A stretch of 64,000 bases of DNA from Hymenobacter plasmatis (lineage in GTDB: Bacteria; Bacteroidota; Bacteroidia; Cytophagales; Hymenobacteraceae), in the NCBI RefSeq assembly GCF_020711255.1, contig NZ_JAJFAW010000012.1, positions 1 to 64,000 on the forward strand. Reading direction: 5' to 3'. Below, one piece after another: positions 43,771-52,360 of this stretch. The first letter of the stretch is position 1. Every line of letters begins with the position of its first letter. The notes under the pieces were generated by a model. That model did not search any database. It was not told the DNA's origin and was given only the letters and a program-made list of their open reading frames with translations. The translations under genes and the position numbers were made by a program.

Positions 43771-44697
43771 ATGAAAACGACCCGCTTTCTCCTCATTCCT
43801 GGCCTCGTGCTGCTGGCTGCCGGCCGCCTGCTGGCCCAGCAAACCTTCCCGCTCTACTCCGGCACCATCCCCGATTCCAAGCCCAGCGGAATCCAGGAAA
43901 CGAGCATCACGTTGGCCAACGGTGGGGTGCGCATTTCCAACGTGGTCCAGCCCAATCTAACGGCCTTTTTGCCTGCGCCCGGTACCGCTAACGGCACGGC
44001 CGTCATCATTTGCCCCGGCGGCGGCTACACGCGCCTTTCCATCGACAGCGAGGGGTACGACGTGGCCAAGCGGCTCAACGAAATGGGTGTGACGGCCTTC
44101 GTGCTGAAATACCGCCTGCCCAACGACCAGAGCCAGCCCGATAAGACCATTGCGCCCTTGCTCGATGCCCAGCAGGCCCTGCGCCTCGTGCGCCAGCAGG
44201 CGGCCAAGTACAGCCTTAACCCAGAGCGCATTGGCCTGATGGGATTTTCGGCCGGTGGCCACCTGGCCGCCTGGGCTGGAACGCAGTTTGCGAAGCCGGT
44301 GGGCCCCAATCCCGGCCCCGTGTCGGTGCGGCCGGCGTTTTTGGTGCTGATGTACCCGGTTATCAGTTTCAGCGACAGCCTGCGCCACCCCGGCTCCCGG
44401 GATAATCTGCTGGGCAAAACCCCTGCGGCGGAGCAGGTGCGCCAGTATTCCAACGAGTTGCAGGTGACGGCCCAAACGCCGCCCACCTTCCTGGTACACG
44501 CCCAGGACGACAAGACGGTTCCCGTCAACAACAGCATCGTATTCTACCAGGCCTGCCTGCGCCACGGCGTGCCCGCCGAAATGCACCTCTACCCACACGG
44601 CGGCCACGGCTTCGGCCTGCATAACAAAACCACGAAAGACGATTGGACCGAACACCTGAGAAACTGGCTCGACGCCAACGGGTGGCTCACGAAATAA
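43771..44697 (+). CDS. Secreted alpha/beta hydrolase, acetyl-esterase-like
   Basis: 308 residues from the ATG at 43771. Signal peptide (LLIPGLVLLAAGRLLAQ), then the BD-FAE/esterase pattern: oxyanion IICPGGGYTRLS, nucleophile Ser160 in GFSAGGHLAA, Asp in HAQDDKTVP, His in HGGHGFGLH. Likely a carbohydrate or xylan acetyl esterase; family members remove acyl groups from glycans. The heptamer AGCTCAA sits upstream. Confidence 0.83.
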   Translation: MKTTRFLLIPGLVLLAAGRLLAQQTFPLYSGTIPDSKPSGIQETSITLANGGVRISNVVQPNLTAFLPAPGTANGTAVIICPGGGYTRLSIDSEGYDVAKRLNEMGVTAFVLKYRLPNDQSQPDKTIAPLLDAQQALRLVRQQAAKYSLNPERIGLMGFSAGGHLAAWAGTQFAKPVGPNPGPVSVRPAFLVLMYPVISFSDSLRHPGSRDNLLGKTPAAEQVRQYSNELQVTAQTPPTFLVHAQDDKTVPVNNSIVFYQACLRHGVPAEMHLYPHGGHGFGLHNKTTKDDWTEHLRNWLDANGWLTK

Positions 44698-44765
44698 ACG
44701 ACCAAGGGTGCCTGCCTGGCCATTTATTGATATGAAAAGAATAGCTCTTCCGACCGGGGTAGGTG

Positions 44766-44803
44766 TATGTTTGCGCAAGGTGCAAGGTTACTGCGCCAAA
44801 CAT
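44766..44803 (+). promoter_or_regulatory. Promoter with overlapping inverted repeat upstream of M28 peptidase
   Basis: TATGTTTG at 44766-44773 matches the -7 consensus. GTTTGCGCA starting in it is repeated inverted as TGCGCCAAAC (to ~44803) with one bulged base, so a hairpin or operator overlaps the transcription start. No -33 element is obvious. Confidence 0.4.
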
Positions 44804-44854
44804 AAAATCTTAAGTTGATTCTTGAAAAGGGGCACTACCCTTCAATTCGTTTAA

Positions 44855-46228
44855 ATGAAAGCACACCTGCTCACTTTAGCGCTCGCGCTCACGGCTCTCA
44901 CTGCCCCAGCCCAACGGCGCAAAGCCCCAAAAGCTGCCCCTGCGACTCCGCTGGTTTCGGCGGTCACGGTAGGGCGCGTGCTCACCACCCTGGCCGGCGA
45001 TGCCATGCAGGGCCGCGGCACCGGCCAGCCGGGAGGGCTGAAGGCAGCTCAATTTCTGGCGGGCGAATTCCAGCGCATTGGGCTGCTGCCGCTGCCCGGT
45101 GCTACGGGATTCGAGCAGGTGTTTCCGGTATATAGTTCGCGGGTGGCCGGGCTGAGCGCGACGCTGAATGGGGCCGCCATCCCGGCTGACAAGCTGCTGC
45201 TTGTCAGCAACCAGCCCACAGTGGAGTGGACCCAGCAAACCCCTGACTTGGAGGTGCTCACCATTACGACCAACGGCGATTTTGGGCAGGTGTTGAGCAA
45301 AATCCGGCGGCCCAGCCAGAACTTACTGGTGCTGCTAGACCCCATTCACAGCGCCGATTTTAAGAAGCTGGTGGATAGCCGGCGGCAAGTGCGGTTTCGG
45401 GCTACGGAGGCCGGCAGCCCGTATTCCTGCGTGGTGCTCGTTACGCCCACAGCGCCGAGCCTGGCCAACAACGCCAGGGCCAAGAGCATCACGTTTGAGG
45501 TGAAGGGCAAGACCGAGCAGGTGGTTACCGAGCTGCGCAATGTGGTGGGCATGCTGCCTGGACGCGACACGGCGCGGGCCAAAGAAAAAGTGGTGTTTTC
45601 GGGCCATTACGACCACCTGGGCATCATCAAGCCCTCCGCCGCTGGCGATTCCATTGCCAACGGGGCAGACGACGACGCCAGCGGGACCACCGCGGTAGTA
45701 GCGCTGGCGGAATATTTCAAGCTGAAAAACGACAACGCCCGGCCGCTCATTTTCACGGCGTTTGCGGCCGAGGAAGTTGGAGGGTTTGGGGCCCGCTACT
45801 TCTCCCAGCAGCTTGCCCCGCAGCAGGTGGTGGCCATGTTCAACATCGAGATGATTGGCAAAGAAGCCAAGTTTGGGCCCAACACTGCATTCATAACGGG
45901 GTTCGATAAATCAGACTTTGGCAAATTGCTGCAAGCCAACCTGACGGGCAGCAAGTTTCGCTTCGAGCCCGACCCATACCCCGAGCAAAATCTGTTTTAC
46001 CGCTCCGACAACGCCACCCTGGCCAAGCTCGGCGTGCCGGCCCACACCATCAGCAGCGACCAGATTCCCGACGACAAGCTGTACCATTCGGTTGACGACG
46101 AGGTGGAAAGCCTGAACCTGCCCAACATGACGGCCATCATCCAGGCCATTGCGCAAAGCGCGAGCGGCATCGTGGCCGGCCGGCAAACGCCCACCCGCAT
46201 TGCGCCCGAGCCTGCCGCCAGCAAGTAG
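44855..46228 (+). CDS. Secreted M28-family zinc peptidase
   Basis: 457 residues; signal peptide (LLTLALALTALTAPAQ). A co-catalytic zinc aminopeptidase with the M28 ligand set: His/Asp in SGHYDHLG, Asp in NGADDDASG, Glu pair in AAEEVGG, and His in YHSVDDEV. An apical PA-like insert (~120-190) is present. Removes N-terminal residues from peptides outside the cell or in the periplasm. The C-terminal region (residues ~445-457) is a Pro/Ala-rich tail. Confidence 0.88.
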   Translation: MKAHLLTLALALTALTAPAQRRKAPKAAPATPLVSAVTVGRVLTTLAGDAMQGRGTGQPGGLKAAQFLAGEFQRIGLLPLPGATGFEQVFPVYSSRVAGLSATLNGAAIPADKLLLVSNQPTVEWTQQTPDLEVLTITTNGDFGQVLSKIRRPSQNLLVLLDPIHSADFKKLVDSRRQVRFRATEAGSPYSCVVLVTPTAPSLANNARAKSITFEVKGKTEQVVTELRNVVGMLPGRDTARAKEKVVFSGHYDHLGIIKPSAAGDSIANGADDDASGTTAVVALAEYFKLKNDNARPLIFTAFAAEEVGGFGARYFSQQLAPQQVVAMFNIEMIGKEAKFGPNTAFITGFDKSDFGKLLQANLTGSKFRFEPDPYPEQNLFYRSDNATLAKLGVPAHTISSDQIPDDKLYHSVDDEVESLNLPNMTAIIQAIAQSASGIVAGRQTPTRIAPEPAASK

Positions 46229-46264
46229 CGCGCAACAGCGAAGGGTATTTAGCTCAACAGGCTG

Positions 46265-47617
46265 CTACCGGCTGAGGATTTGGGCGGCCGCCTTTTGCAC
46301 TTGCAAGAGCGAGCGGTGAATTTCTCTGAATACGGGCCGGGCAGCCACGGTGGGCTGCACGCATTGCCGCTGCAGGTTCCAGAGTGCCTCAAATGGCTCC
46401 GGCGTGGCCTCCGCAACCGCGCAACGCTCCAGTAGTTCTTCCAGCAGACACCCAAAGGCCCGCGCTTCCAACTGCTGCAGGCTGCGGGATGTTTCGGGCT
46501 CATCATGTGAGAAAAAGCAAGCCGCGCCAAAATCGCCCAACAGCGCGTCACCCGTGTCGGTGGTCAGAATGTTGTGCGCATACAAGTCACCGTGCAAAAT
46601 TCCGTTGGCGTGGAGCTGAGAAGTGGCGGCGGCTATTCCGGTGGCTAGGCGCAGGGCAGCTTCCTGGGTGAAAGAAGTGCCGGCTGCATACACGTCCCGC
46701 GTGCAGGAGGCCAGGCTGGGCGGGCCCGCCAGGTTCTGAAAATCCGGGCTAATCAGCTCAAGCACCAGCCCTTCTGCATTGGCCGGGTGTTGAGCTACCT
46801 TGCCTTCCACGGCAATCAGGTTGGGGTGCGCGCCTGCGCTGATGCAGGCCGCCATTTCACTGTGCGGCAGCCCGTCGCTGGTAAGGGCACCCTTGAACAG
46901 CTTGACGGCCACATTCGCCGCGGGCGCACCCGCTTTCTGCCACTGCGCTTGGTAAATCACGCCTGATGCGCCTTCGCCTAGTTGCTGCTCGATGGCCAGT
47001 TCCGCCCAATCGATGGTGCCTATGGGGTGTTGGGCCACGGCTGCGGTTTCGGCTCGTTCGCAAAATGGGTTGCCGGCGTAAGCCAGCCACGCGAGCCGTG
47101 GCATATCGAGCAGCCAGGCGGGCAGGGCCGTGAGCTGATTGGCCGCAATGCGCAGCAACTCCAGTAATGTGCAGCGGCTTAGGCTCTCGGGCAGCTCCCG
47201 TAGCTGATTGCCGGCCAGCATCAGCTTTTGCAACTGCGGGCAATTGCCGATTTCATCGGGTAACTCGTTGAGCTGGTTGTCGGTGAGAATGAGCCAACGT
47301 AGAGCCGGGGTGAGTGCTTCCGCTGGCAGGGTGTGAATCTGGTTGGCCTTGAAGCCCACCATGCTCAGCTGCGGGCACTGCCCCAGCACCGCGGGCACGG
47401 TGGTGAAGCGGTTGTCGGAGCAGAACAGGACGCGCAGCTTGTGCAGGCGGCCCAGGTCATCCGGCAGTTCGGTCAGTGCGTTGCCCGAGAGATTCAGGAC
47501 TTCAAGCGTGTCGGCCAGGTCAAATATCTCGCGGGGAAACTCGGTCAAGCCAGCGGCCAAATCGAGCCGCTGGATGCCGGCCAGCTTCCCGGCGCGCAGT
47601 TGTTCAAGGGTGTGCAT
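46265..47617 (-). CDS. Leucine-rich-repeat protein kinase
   Basis: 450 residues. The first ~190 residues hold about seven LRR units (e.g. LEVLNLSGNALTELPDDLG, LRWLILTDNQLNELP). A eukaryotic-type kinase domain follows: glycine loop LGEGASGVIY, Lys239 in VAVKLFKG, catalytic HGDLYAHN with Asp344 (HRD replaced by HGD) and metal Asp362 in GDFGAA. LRR-plus-kinase fusions are known in bacteria and likely bind a partner through the LRR. The kinase ends without a transmembrane helix, so it is probably cytoplasmic. Start ATG lies four nt from a weak -7 element. Confidence 0.83.
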   Translation of the reverse strand: MHTLEQLRAGKLAGIQRLDLAAGLTEFPREIFDLADTLEVLNLSGNALTELPDDLGRLHKLRVLFCSDNRFTTVPAVLGQCPQLSMVGFKANQIHTLPAEALTPALRWLILTDNQLNELPDEIGNCPQLQKLMLAGNQLRELPESLSRCTLLELLRIAANQLTALPAWLLDMPRLAWLAYAGNPFCERAETAAVAQHPIGTIDWAELAIEQQLGEGASGVIYQAQWQKAGAPAANVAVKLFKGALTSDGLPHSEMAACISAGAHPNLIAVEGKVAQHPANAEGLVLELISPDFQNLAGPPSLASCTRDVYAAGTSFTQEAALRLATGIAAATSQLHANGILHGDLYAHNILTTDTGDALLGDFGAACFFSHDEPETSRSLQQLEARAFGCLLEELLERCAVAEATPEPFEALWNLQRQCVQPTVAARPVFREIHRSLLQVQKAAAQILSR

Positions 47618-47621
47618 GGGC

Positions 47622-47629
47622 CAAAGTTC
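47622..47629 (-). promoter_or_regulatory. Weak -7 element (GAACTTTG) adjacent to LRR-kinase start
   Basis: Minus-strand GAACTTTG, one mismatch to TAnnTTTG, ends four nt before the ATG; a leaderless transcript is possible. Confidence 0.3.
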
Positions 47630-47674
47630 GGCAGGGGCGGCCCAAGGTTCAGCTCAACCCCCGTTCCACCGCCC

Positions 47675-50600
47675 TCAAACCTCCACCACTTCCTCGGTGC
47701 CGAAGTAATAAATAATACCGCGCACCTCGGCGTAGCCCAATTGCTCGAACAGCGTGGCGTAATTGCGCAGCAGCCGCTTGTGTTTTTCCTGAGGCGGTGG
47801 CAGCCGGAAATCCAGCAGCGTGACGCGGCCCCCGGTGCGGTCTGACACTTCCAGGGAAGGCGCCAGCACCACGCGGTCGGGCTTGTAGTCGCGCAGGCGC
47901 ACGCCACCCACTAGTATTTCCCGCTCGGTTTCCACGCTCAGGTGCGGGGCAAAGTAGGGGGCCAGGCGCGGGTCGCTCACCAGCTTTTCCAGACTCTCAA
48001 CCAGGGCGGGCCGTTCGCGGGCGCCCAGGATGCCTTCGGCCACGAGCTGGCTCGCCACCCGGCCCACGTCGGCGGCTGTCAGCAGGCGGCGAAGGGCGTA
48101 GTGCAGCTTGCGGTTCCACTCACCCTGGGCTTGCTGCTCGTCAAAGTCAAACAGCGTGGTAGCGTGCCGGCGCAGCTTCAGGCGGTCTTCCCAGGGGGCG
48201 GCGGCCAGGTTGGTGAGGGTAAAAGTGGGAGCCGGTACGGCCGCCGCCTGCAGCACCGCCATCGACCCCTGCGACAGCACAAAGGATACCTGGTCTTCCT
48301 GCCACTCGCCGCGCGCCAGCAGGTAGCCGTGGAGCAAATCGGCCACGTTGCGAGCCGCCGTGCCGGGCACCGAGGGCCCGGCTTCGTCGCTCGATTTCGC
48401 TGTTTTCTTTTCCTCGGGCCGCTTGCTGATAACGTAGAGCCGGTGGCGCGGCCGCGTAAAGGCTACGTACAGCGTATTGAGCCCTTCCAGGAAGGTTTTT
48501 TCGCGTTCCTCGTCGTACTGCGCGGCCAGCGCCGTTTGCTGAATGCCTTTGCTGAGGCTGACCACCGCAACCTCAGGCATGCCTTCCAAGGGCTTTGACT
48601 CAGTTTCTAAATGCCCCCACAGTAAAGTGCCGCGGTGCGGCTCGAGGCTCCAGTCGGCAAAGGGCACAATGACTACGCCGTATGCCAGGCCCTTGGCCTT
48701 GTGCACCGTGGTAATGGTGATGGCCGCCCGCCCGCCCGGTGCGTTAATGCTGATGCGGCCTTTGCGCTCTTCCCAGTGAGTAAGGAAGTTGCCCAGGTTA
48801 TTGCCAAACTTCAGGCTGTATTCCAGCGTCAAATCGAGGAAGCGAAACAGGTAGTCGCTCTCGCCGTTGCGGCCCAGCAGGCCAAACAAATTGAGCAGGC
48901 GCTCGGCCAGTTCGTAGAGGCCTAGGTTGCCGGTTTCGTCCTCCCGCACGTCGTAGCCCAAGGCCCGCAGCTCGTCAAAAAAGGGCTTGCCGTGCAGGGC
49001 GTTGGCAATTTCGGCAATGTGCCGGGCGCGGGCAGGGGTAGGAGCCAGGCCCCGCACTACCTTATCTACAAGCAGCAGCGTTTCGGCGCGGGCCAGGGTA
49101 TCGGCGGGCTGGTGCAGCACCCGCAGGATGCTTACCAGCAGGTTCACTACCTCGGCAAATTCCAGGGCCAGCGAATCAGCCGAAATGATGGCGTAGCCCC
49201 GCTCTTTCAGGAACTTGGCAATGATTTTACTGGCGTACCGCGTGCGGCACAGCACGGCAATGTCGGCCAGGGCAAAGCCGTCGCGCAAAGCCTGCTCCAC
49301 CAACTGCAGCGTGAGGTAGCAGGTGCTTTCGTCGTAGGTAAGCAGGGCTTCGGGCAGGTGGCCCGGCAGCGGCTCCTCGATATAGGCTCCCGCCGCGGCA
49401 TCGAACCACCGGGCGGGCGCGTCTTTTTGGGTAAAGAGCAGCTCCACGTGCCCTTGCTGCGTGCCGGCGCGGGCCTCGGGCACTTGCTGGCCAAACGCAT
49501 CATCGTAAATGCCGCCCACCAGGCCCAGGGCCGCGTGCCGGGTGCTTACCGCCTCGAAAAAAGCATTGTTGAAATCAACAATCTCTCGCGCCGAGCGGTA
49601 GTTCACCTGTAGTGCCTTGGCTTGCAGGGCGGGGTCGAGGGTTTCGTAGCGCAGCCGCAGCAGCTCGCGCATTTCCTCGTCGCGGGCCCGGGATACCAGC
49701 GCCGCGGTGTCGCCTTGGTGCAGGCGTAGAATCTGCTCCATCTCGCCGCCGCGCCACCGGTAAATGGCCTGCTTTGCATCGCCCACCGCCAGGCTGGAGT
49801 GCCCGTTGGCCAGCGTGTTTTCTACCAGCGGCAGCAGGTTGTTCCACTGCAGCACCGACGTATCCTGGAATTCGTCGATGAGAATGTGCTCGTACTTCTC
49901 GCCCAGCCGCTCGTACAAAAACGGCACCGGCTCGGTGAGTACAATGCTGGCAATGCGCCGGTTAAACTCCGAAATCAGCACCACGTTGCGTTCCTGGCTG
50001 ATTTGCTCCACCAGCTTATTGAGCTCGCTCAGCAGGGAGGCATGAAACAAGTAGGGCTGCATGGCGGTCAGCAGGCCGTAGTTGGAAAGTTGAGCCAGAC
50101 GGATTTCGGCCAAGGCCAGAAACGCGTCTTCCAGGGCCGGGCGCACGGCCTCAACGTCTTCCAGCCGCTTGTCGGTTTTGGCCTGGCCGCTGCTCCACTT
50201 GCCGCTTTCTACCACCTTGCGGGCCGTGGCCGTGGGCGTATCGCCGGCCTGGAGCCAGCGCAGCGGATTGGCAAAATGCGTGAAAATGCCGTTTTTTCCG
50301 CCGCTCAGGTGCGTGGGGTCGAGGCCCGCGGCTGTGATGGCCTCAGTGGCCTGCCGGCCAATTTCCAGTACCTGCGTTTCCAGCTCAGCGCGCCGCGTGC
50401 GCATCTGCTTGTCGAGCCGCCGGAAATCGGCGAGCGAAAGCTTGCCCAGTTGAGCTACGGCCTCCTGCACCGTCTCATTAAAGAGCACCTTGCCAAAGCC
50501 GGCCAGCTCCTCGGGCAGCCGACTCCAGCTTTTGCCCTCTTCGGCCTGGCCCAGCGCATATTCGGCCAGGGTTTGCGAAAGCAGCTTGCTGTTCGGGTCC

Positions 50601-51109
50601 CGGTTCACTTTATCGAGCAGCGCGGCCACGGCGCTTTGCAGCACACTATCCGTATCCAGCTCAACTTCGAAGGTGGCCGGCAAACCCAGCTCCCGCGTGA
50701 AGGCCGTCACGATGCGCTGCACAAACGAGTCAATTGTGCTCACCGCAAAGTCGGCGTAGTGGTAAAGCACCAGCCGGAACGTTTCGGCGGCGCGGCGCTG
50801 CACTTCCCGCTGCTGCTCCTCGGAGGTTTGGGCGTGGGGCGGCAGTTGCCCGCTGGCTGCCAGCTCCGCCGCCACTTCTACCAGCAGCCCGTCAGCCTTG
50901 CCGCTTTCCGGGTAGGCAAAACGCCGCAGCGCCCCCACAATCCGCTCCTTCATTTCCCCCGCCGCGTCGTTGGTAAAGGTGATGGCCAGAATGCGCTTGA
51001 AATAGGCCGGGTCGTCGGCGCCCAGCGCCAACAGCAGGTATTCTTTGGTGAGCTGGTACGTCTTGCCGGAGCCGGCAGAAGAAGAGTAGATGCGGAAGGA
51101 AGCAGACAT
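47675..51109 (-). CDS. UvrD/AddA-type helicase with degenerate nuclease domain
   Basis: 1144 residues. SF1 helicase with all motifs: GSGKT at 13-17, AITFTNDAAGEMKERI, LIDEFQDTSVLQW, AVGDAKQAIYRWRGG, NYRSAREIVDFNN, TTVHKAKGLAYG and YVAFTRPRHRLYV. The C-terminus should be a RecB/AddA PD-(D/E)xK nuclease; the region is recognisable (PDRVVL with Asp1078, then LLDFRLPPP at 1098-1106, then RLLRNY) but the DYK-type Lys is Arg1102 and the Gln of the QxxxY motif is Leu1113. So nuclease activity is doubtful. AddB is not nearby. Probable role in recombination or repair. Confidence 0.85.
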   Translation of the reverse strand: MSASFRIYSSSAGSGKTYQLTKEYLLLALGADDPAYFKRILAITFTNDAAGEMKERIVGALRRFAYPESGKADGLLVEVAAELAASGQLPPHAQTSEEQQREVQRRAAETFRLVLYHYADFAVSTIDSFVQRIVTAFTRELGLPATFEVELDTDSVLQSAVAALLDKVNRDPNSKLLSQTLAEYALGQAEEGKSWSRLPEELAGFGKVLFNETVQEAVAQLGKLSLADFRRLDKQMRTRRAELETQVLEIGRQATEAITAAGLDPTHLSGGKNGIFTHFANPLRWLQAGDTPTATARKVVESGKWSSGQAKTDKRLEDVEAVRPALEDAFLALAEIRLAQLSNYGLLTAMQPYLFHASLLSELNKLVEQISQERNVVLISEFNRRIASIVLTEPVPFLYERLGEKYEHILIDEFQDTSVLQWNNLLPLVENTLANGHSSLAVGDAKQAIYRWRGGEMEQILRLHQGDTAALVSRARDEEMRELLRLRYETLDPALQAKALQVNYRSAREIVDFNNAFFEAVSTRHAALGLVGGIYDDAFGQQVPEARAGTQQGHVELLFTQKDAPARWFDAAAGAYIEEPLPGHLPEALLTYDESTCYLTLQLVEQALRDGFALADIAVLCRTRYASKIIAKFLKERGYAIISADSLALEFAEVVNLLVSILRVLHQPADTLARAETLLLVDKVVRGLAPTPARARHIAEIANALHGKPFFDELRALGYDVREDETGNLGLYELAERLLNLFGLLGRNGESDYLFRFLDLTLEYSLKFGNNLGNFLTHWEERKGRISINAPGGRAAITITTVHKAKGLAYGVVIVPFADWSLEPHRGTLLWGHLETESKPLEGMPEVAVVSLSKGIQQTALAAQYDEEREKTFLEGLNTLYVAFTRPRHRLYVISKRPEEKKTAKSSDEAGPSVPGTAARNVADLLHGYLLARGEWQEDQVSFVLSQGSMAVLQAAAVPAPTFTLTNLAAAPWEDRLKLRRHATTLFDFDEQQAQGEWNRKLHYALRRLLTAADVGRVASQLVAEGILGARERPALVESLEKLVSDPRLAPYFAPHLSVETEREILVGGVRLRDYKPDRVVLAPSLEVSDRTGGRVTLLDFRLPPPQEKHKRLLRNYATLFEQLGYAEVRGIIYYFGTEEVVEV

Positions 51110-51162
51110 AGGTAAGAAAGGGGCGCGGCGCCTGAAGCAGTCAGGCCAGCACCGTAGCGCAA

Positions 51163-51579
51163 TTAAGAAATATCAGCAGTCAACCAATTCACCATCTCCG
51201 AAGTCACCCGCACCGGCCGGCCCGTCTTGGGGTCGAGCAGGGCCCAGGTGGTTTCGGCTTCGCACAGCAGCACACCGTCGCGGGCGCGGGTCAGGCGGGT
51301 GAAACGCTGCGAGGTGGCTCCGCTGGATTCGCCCACCCAGGTAGTGGCCCGCAGTATTTCGCCTGCCAAAGCTGGCCGCTTGTAGCGAATGCGGTGCTCG
51401 CGCACCACCCAGATAATGTCGTCGCGCTTCTCGGGCGGGCAGATGGCTTGCCAGTGCGCCTCGGCAATATCCTGCACCCAGCGCACGTATTCCACGTTGT
51501 TGGCGTGGCCCAGGGCGTCGATGGCACTGTTGGGTACTTCGAAATCGTGGGAGAAAGAATGAGCGGGTGCCTCGGCCAT
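51163..51579 (-). CDS. Acyl-CoA thioesterase, 4HBT/YbgC-FadM-like
   Basis: 138 residues, hot-dog fold. Signature DALGHANNVEYVRWVQDIAEAHW (Asp at the usual catalytic position, then HxNNxxY) and IRYKRPALAGEILRATTWV. Cleaves acyl-CoA thioesters in the cytoplasm. 53 bp upstream of the helicase on the same strand, so the helicase may be cotranscribed with it. A shorter version without the first residues is less likely since the N-terminus looks family-like. Confidence 0.85.
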   Translation of the reverse strand: MAEAPAHSFSHDFEVPNSAIDALGHANNVEYVRWVQDIAEAHWQAICPPEKRDDIIWVVREHRIRYKRPALAGEILRATTWVGESSGATSQRFTRLTRARDGVLLCEAETTWALLDPKTGRPVRVTSEMVNWLTADIS

Positions 51580-51641
51580 GGCTATTAAACAGGAGGGGAG
51601 CGGGCAAAGGTCGGCACCGGCTGAAAAAAATAGCTATGCAC

Positions 51642-51671
51642 TTGGTGATTTGGAAATTGTGCCTATCTTTG
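51642..51671 (+). promoter_or_regulatory. Promoter of cold-shock gene: -33 TTGG, -7 TATCTTTG
   Basis: TTGG at 51642-51645 and TATCTTTG at 51664-51671 are 18 nt apart. The cspA ATG at 51736 is 64 nt downstream, leaving room for a leader that could fold on cold shift. Confidence 0.6.
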
Positions 51672-51735
51672 ACGCAACCTAAGAAACCAAGCCACGGTGG
51701 CCCAAAAGCTTAGGGAAACTCCACAACCAACCACC

Positions 51736-51930
51736 ATGCCCACCGGAACGGTAAAATTCTTTAATGAGACCAAAGGCTTTGGTTTCATCAAAAACGACGA
51801 AACTGGCGAAGACATTTTCGTACACATCAGCGACCTGCAAGTAAGCTCGATCCGCGAAAACGACAAAGTTCAATTTGAAGTAGCTCAGGGCAAAAAAGGC
51901 CCGAACGCTGTTAAAGTATCGCTGGTTTAA
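51736..51930 (+). CDS. cspA: Cold-shock domain protein
   Basis: 64 residues, single OB-fold RNA/DNA-binding domain with RNP-1-like KGFGFI (GTVKFFNETKGFGFIKNDE) and RNP-2-like IFVHIS. Length matches Csp family (65-70). ATG at 51736 is chosen; the frame extends 13 codons upstream without conservation. Followed by a terminator, so monocistronic, and near the DEAD-box helicase that is another cold-response gene. Confidence 0.93.
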   Translation: MPTGTVKFFNETKGFGFIKNDETGEDIFVHISDLQVSSIRENDKVQFEVAQGKKGPNAVKVSLV

Positions 51931-51953
51931 TCCTGCCTTAGCTTTGTATTAAG

Positions 51954-51981
51954 AAAGCCCGCCTTTGGTGGGCTTTTTTTT
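51954..51981 (+). terminator. Intrinsic terminator of the cold-shock gene
   Basis: AAAGCCCGCC (51954-51963) and GGTGGGCTTT (51967-51976) close a 3-nt loop (one G-T pair) with eight T after. Confidence 0.85.
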
Positions 51982-52016
51982 GTGCCCGGTGTGGCCGTAA
52001 GAACGAAAGCAAAAAG

Positions 52017-52117
52017 AACGTCATGCTGAGCGCAGCCGAAGCATCTCGCTCGCAACGTCCTCACGAATGGATTACTGCCACACGCGAGATGCTTCGGCTG
52101 CGCTCAGCATGACGGTT
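52017..52117. repeat. Palindrome family A between csp and deaD
   Basis: Left arm 52017-52049 and right arm 52084-52117 are complementary over ~33 bp with one extra base at the distal end (AACGTCATG.../...CATGACGGTT). Confidence 0.9.
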
Positions 52118-52145
52118 ATCCGAACTCGAAAACCCATTTCGCCCA

Positions 52146-52181
52146 TTGTCTAGCTAATCCAAAATAAAAACCCTACCTTTG
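52146..52181 (+). promoter_or_regulatory. Promoter of deaD: -7 TACCTTTG
   Basis: TACCTTTG at 52174-52181 matches consensus. A TTG at 52146-52148 lies 25 nt upstream, slightly longer than usual spacing. Confidence 0.55.
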
Positions 52182-52187
52182 CACCCG

Positions 52188-52360
52188 CATTTGAGGACGG
52201 CCCTAAGTCCGCGCAAGCCTGAGAGAGGCATAACGCATTGGCCGCATAGTTTTTTGGTTGTTTTTCCCGCCTGATTGTGACAAGGTAGAAGGAGGGGAAA
52301 CGTCGCTGAGTACGGCTGTTTTCGGAGCGAGTCTCTTACCCCTTACCATTTTCCACATTC
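52188..52360 (+). ncRNA. Long structured 5' leader of the DEAD-box helicase
   Basis: About 170 nt between the promoter and the ATG. Helices seen: GGAC (52195-52198) with GTCC (52207-52210); GCG...GCCT gagag AGGC...CGC (52211-52236). T-rich tracts at 52250-52265 follow. Downstream, AGGGG at 52294-52298 may pair with CCCCT near 52339. Long leaders before cold-shock helicases often control translation or decay; the specific motif class was not recognised. Confidence 0.5.
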
